Positions 55,728-56,354 of a DNA stretch of 56,354 nucleotides are shown here, one piece after another. Both the position numbers and the translations under genes were made by a program. Numbering within the stretch: position 1 is the stretch's first letter; each line of letters starts with the position of its first letter. Below the pieces are notes generated by a model that saw only the letters and a program-made list of their open reading frames with translations, had not been told where the DNA came from and did not search any database. This DNA comes from an uncultured Pirellula sp. (GTDB lineage: Bacteria > Planctomycetota > Planctomycetia > Pirellulales > Pirellulaceae), in contig CAITIE010000053.1 of the NCBI GenBank assembly GCA_903892355.1, forward strand, positions 1 through 56,354. Reading direction: 5' to 3'.

Positions 55728-56354
55728 ATGCAATTGCCGAGATCCTGGTCCGACATCGATGGATTGGGAAAGCTTTCGATCGCGATCCTTTTCTTGTCCG
55801 GATTGATCCACGTCCCGTGCTTTGCTTTGTCCGATCTGCCGTGGGAGGACCCTCGCTCATTCCGCAAACCGATCCTGTTCGGCCTATCGACAAGCGTTAC
55901 CCTTTGGTCGCTGCTAACCGTCCTCTATTCCTTCAAGCCGAAACGTACAGACCCTGGGATAGGAAGGCTTCTATCGATCTCGTTGGTCGTAGAGGTCGCT
56001 CTTATTACGCTGCAACCCTGGCGAGGACAAGCGAGCCATTTCAATCCAAAGGGCTTCCTGAATCAAGCGATCGAGACCGGGATGCTGTTCTGGATTGTGA
56101 TCGCATCCTCTCTGATTTTCATCTGGACCGCCCGCAGCATGAGCCGCGATGAACTCCCGATGCTCTCCCCAGAAATGCGATTGGCCCTACGCGCTGGGAT
56201 GGGCTTTCTATCAATTTCCTGCCTTTTAGGCTTCGCGATTTCAGGGATGGGGCAGTGGCTCGCAGCCAACGAATATCCTCCGGAATTATTTGCACCGCGA
56301 GGCGTGCTTAAGTTCCCTCACGGATCAACGTTGCATGCCATACAGACGCTCGCA
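55728..56354 (+). CDS. Integral membrane protein, N-terminal part (cut by window end)
   Basis: The frame opens at ATG 55728 and stays open to the last base, giving 209 residues so far. About five transmembrane helices are visible: LGKLSIAILFLSGLIHVPCF, ILFGLSTSVTLWSLLTVLYS, LLSISLVVEVALITLQPW, GMLFWIVIASSLIFIWTA and MGFLSISCLLGFAISGMG. A polar segment (FAPRGVLKFPHGSTLHA) follows, with His residues that could be functional. No family was recognised. It starts 26 bp after dnaA on the same strand. Confidence 0.75.
   Translation, partial: MQLPRSWSDIDGLGKLSIAILFLSGLIHVPCFALSDLPWEDPRSFRKPILFGLSTSVTLWSLLTVLYSFKPKRTDPGIGRLLSISLVVEVALITLQPWRGQASHFNPKGFLNQAIETGMLFWIVIASSLIFIWTARSMSRDELPMLSPEMRLALRAGMGFLSISCLLGFAISGMGQWLAANEYPPELFAPRGVLKFPHGSTLHAIQTLA

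Overview
The window reads as chromosomal DNA from a planctomycete, most likely Pirellulaceae-like. This rests on protein families typical of that phylum: a DUF1549/DUF1553 protein followed by a Tat-exported DUF1501 protein, a giant PVC-type propeller/HEAT/CxxCH protein, a YdjY-domain secreted protein, an MfnB-type C1-pathway enzyme, a membrane-anchored TPR protein beside an FG-GAP/UnbV lipoprotein, and many GTG/TTG starts with weak ribosome binding sites. GC content looks to be in the mid 50s (estimated by eye). No intact mobile element, CRISPR array or rRNA operon is seen; there is one tRNA gene.

Layout. 0-1.3 kb is a scarred edge: the 3' end of an Rpn/PD-(D/E)XK transposase-like gene, a frameshifted tyrosine-integrase remnant and tRNA-Ala(GGC) with its terminator. 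1.4-11.3 kb holds a MoxR ATPase, mtnA, a RegB-like histidine kinase without a regulator beside it, the TPR + UnbV pair, a XerC-like recombinase and a GT4 glycosyltransferase. 11.8-28.2 kb is mostly housekeeping: gyrA, a dolichyl-phosphate-mannose-synthase-like transferase, pyrF, a YdjY protein, an unknown 661-residue protein, a SRAP/YedK abasic-site protein, a very long Tex-like RNA-binding protein behind a structured leader, a dihydroorotase homologue lacking its metal-binding histidines, and ybeY. 28.5-38.5 kb has a BON-domain exported protein, the 1463-residue ceramidase-like/propeller/cytochrome fusion, an HTH-PTS IIA fusion, a Tat-exported TIM-barrel protein and recA. 38.7-47.4 kb has rnd and mfnB (divergent), two small unknown genes and the DUF1549/1553-DUF1501-WD40 operon. 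47.8-56.35 kb has a Uma2 nuclease-fold protein, a TolC-family lipoprotein, dcd, fabZ-unknown-folA, dnaA and the start of a membrane protein cut by the window end.

How the parts fit. Replication, repair and nucleotide genes recur (gyrA, recA, dnaA, xerC, SRAP, pyrF, dcd, folA) but are scattered singly rather than in classical operons. The strongest functional units are the translationally coupled pairs: TPR/UnbV (GTGA overlap) and DUF1501/WD40 (ATGA overlap, with the DUF1549/1553 gene just upstream). A second theme is DNA-level: at least ten loci carry short, nearly perfect tandem repeats (15-24 bp units), both inside reading frames and between genes, and the palindrome CGATCG seems over-represented. 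The best candidates for little-described biology are the DUF1549/1553-coiled-coil/DUF1501/WD40 operon, the dihydroorotase-like protein, the two-hairpin leader of the Tex-like gene and the ceramidase-cytochrome fusion.
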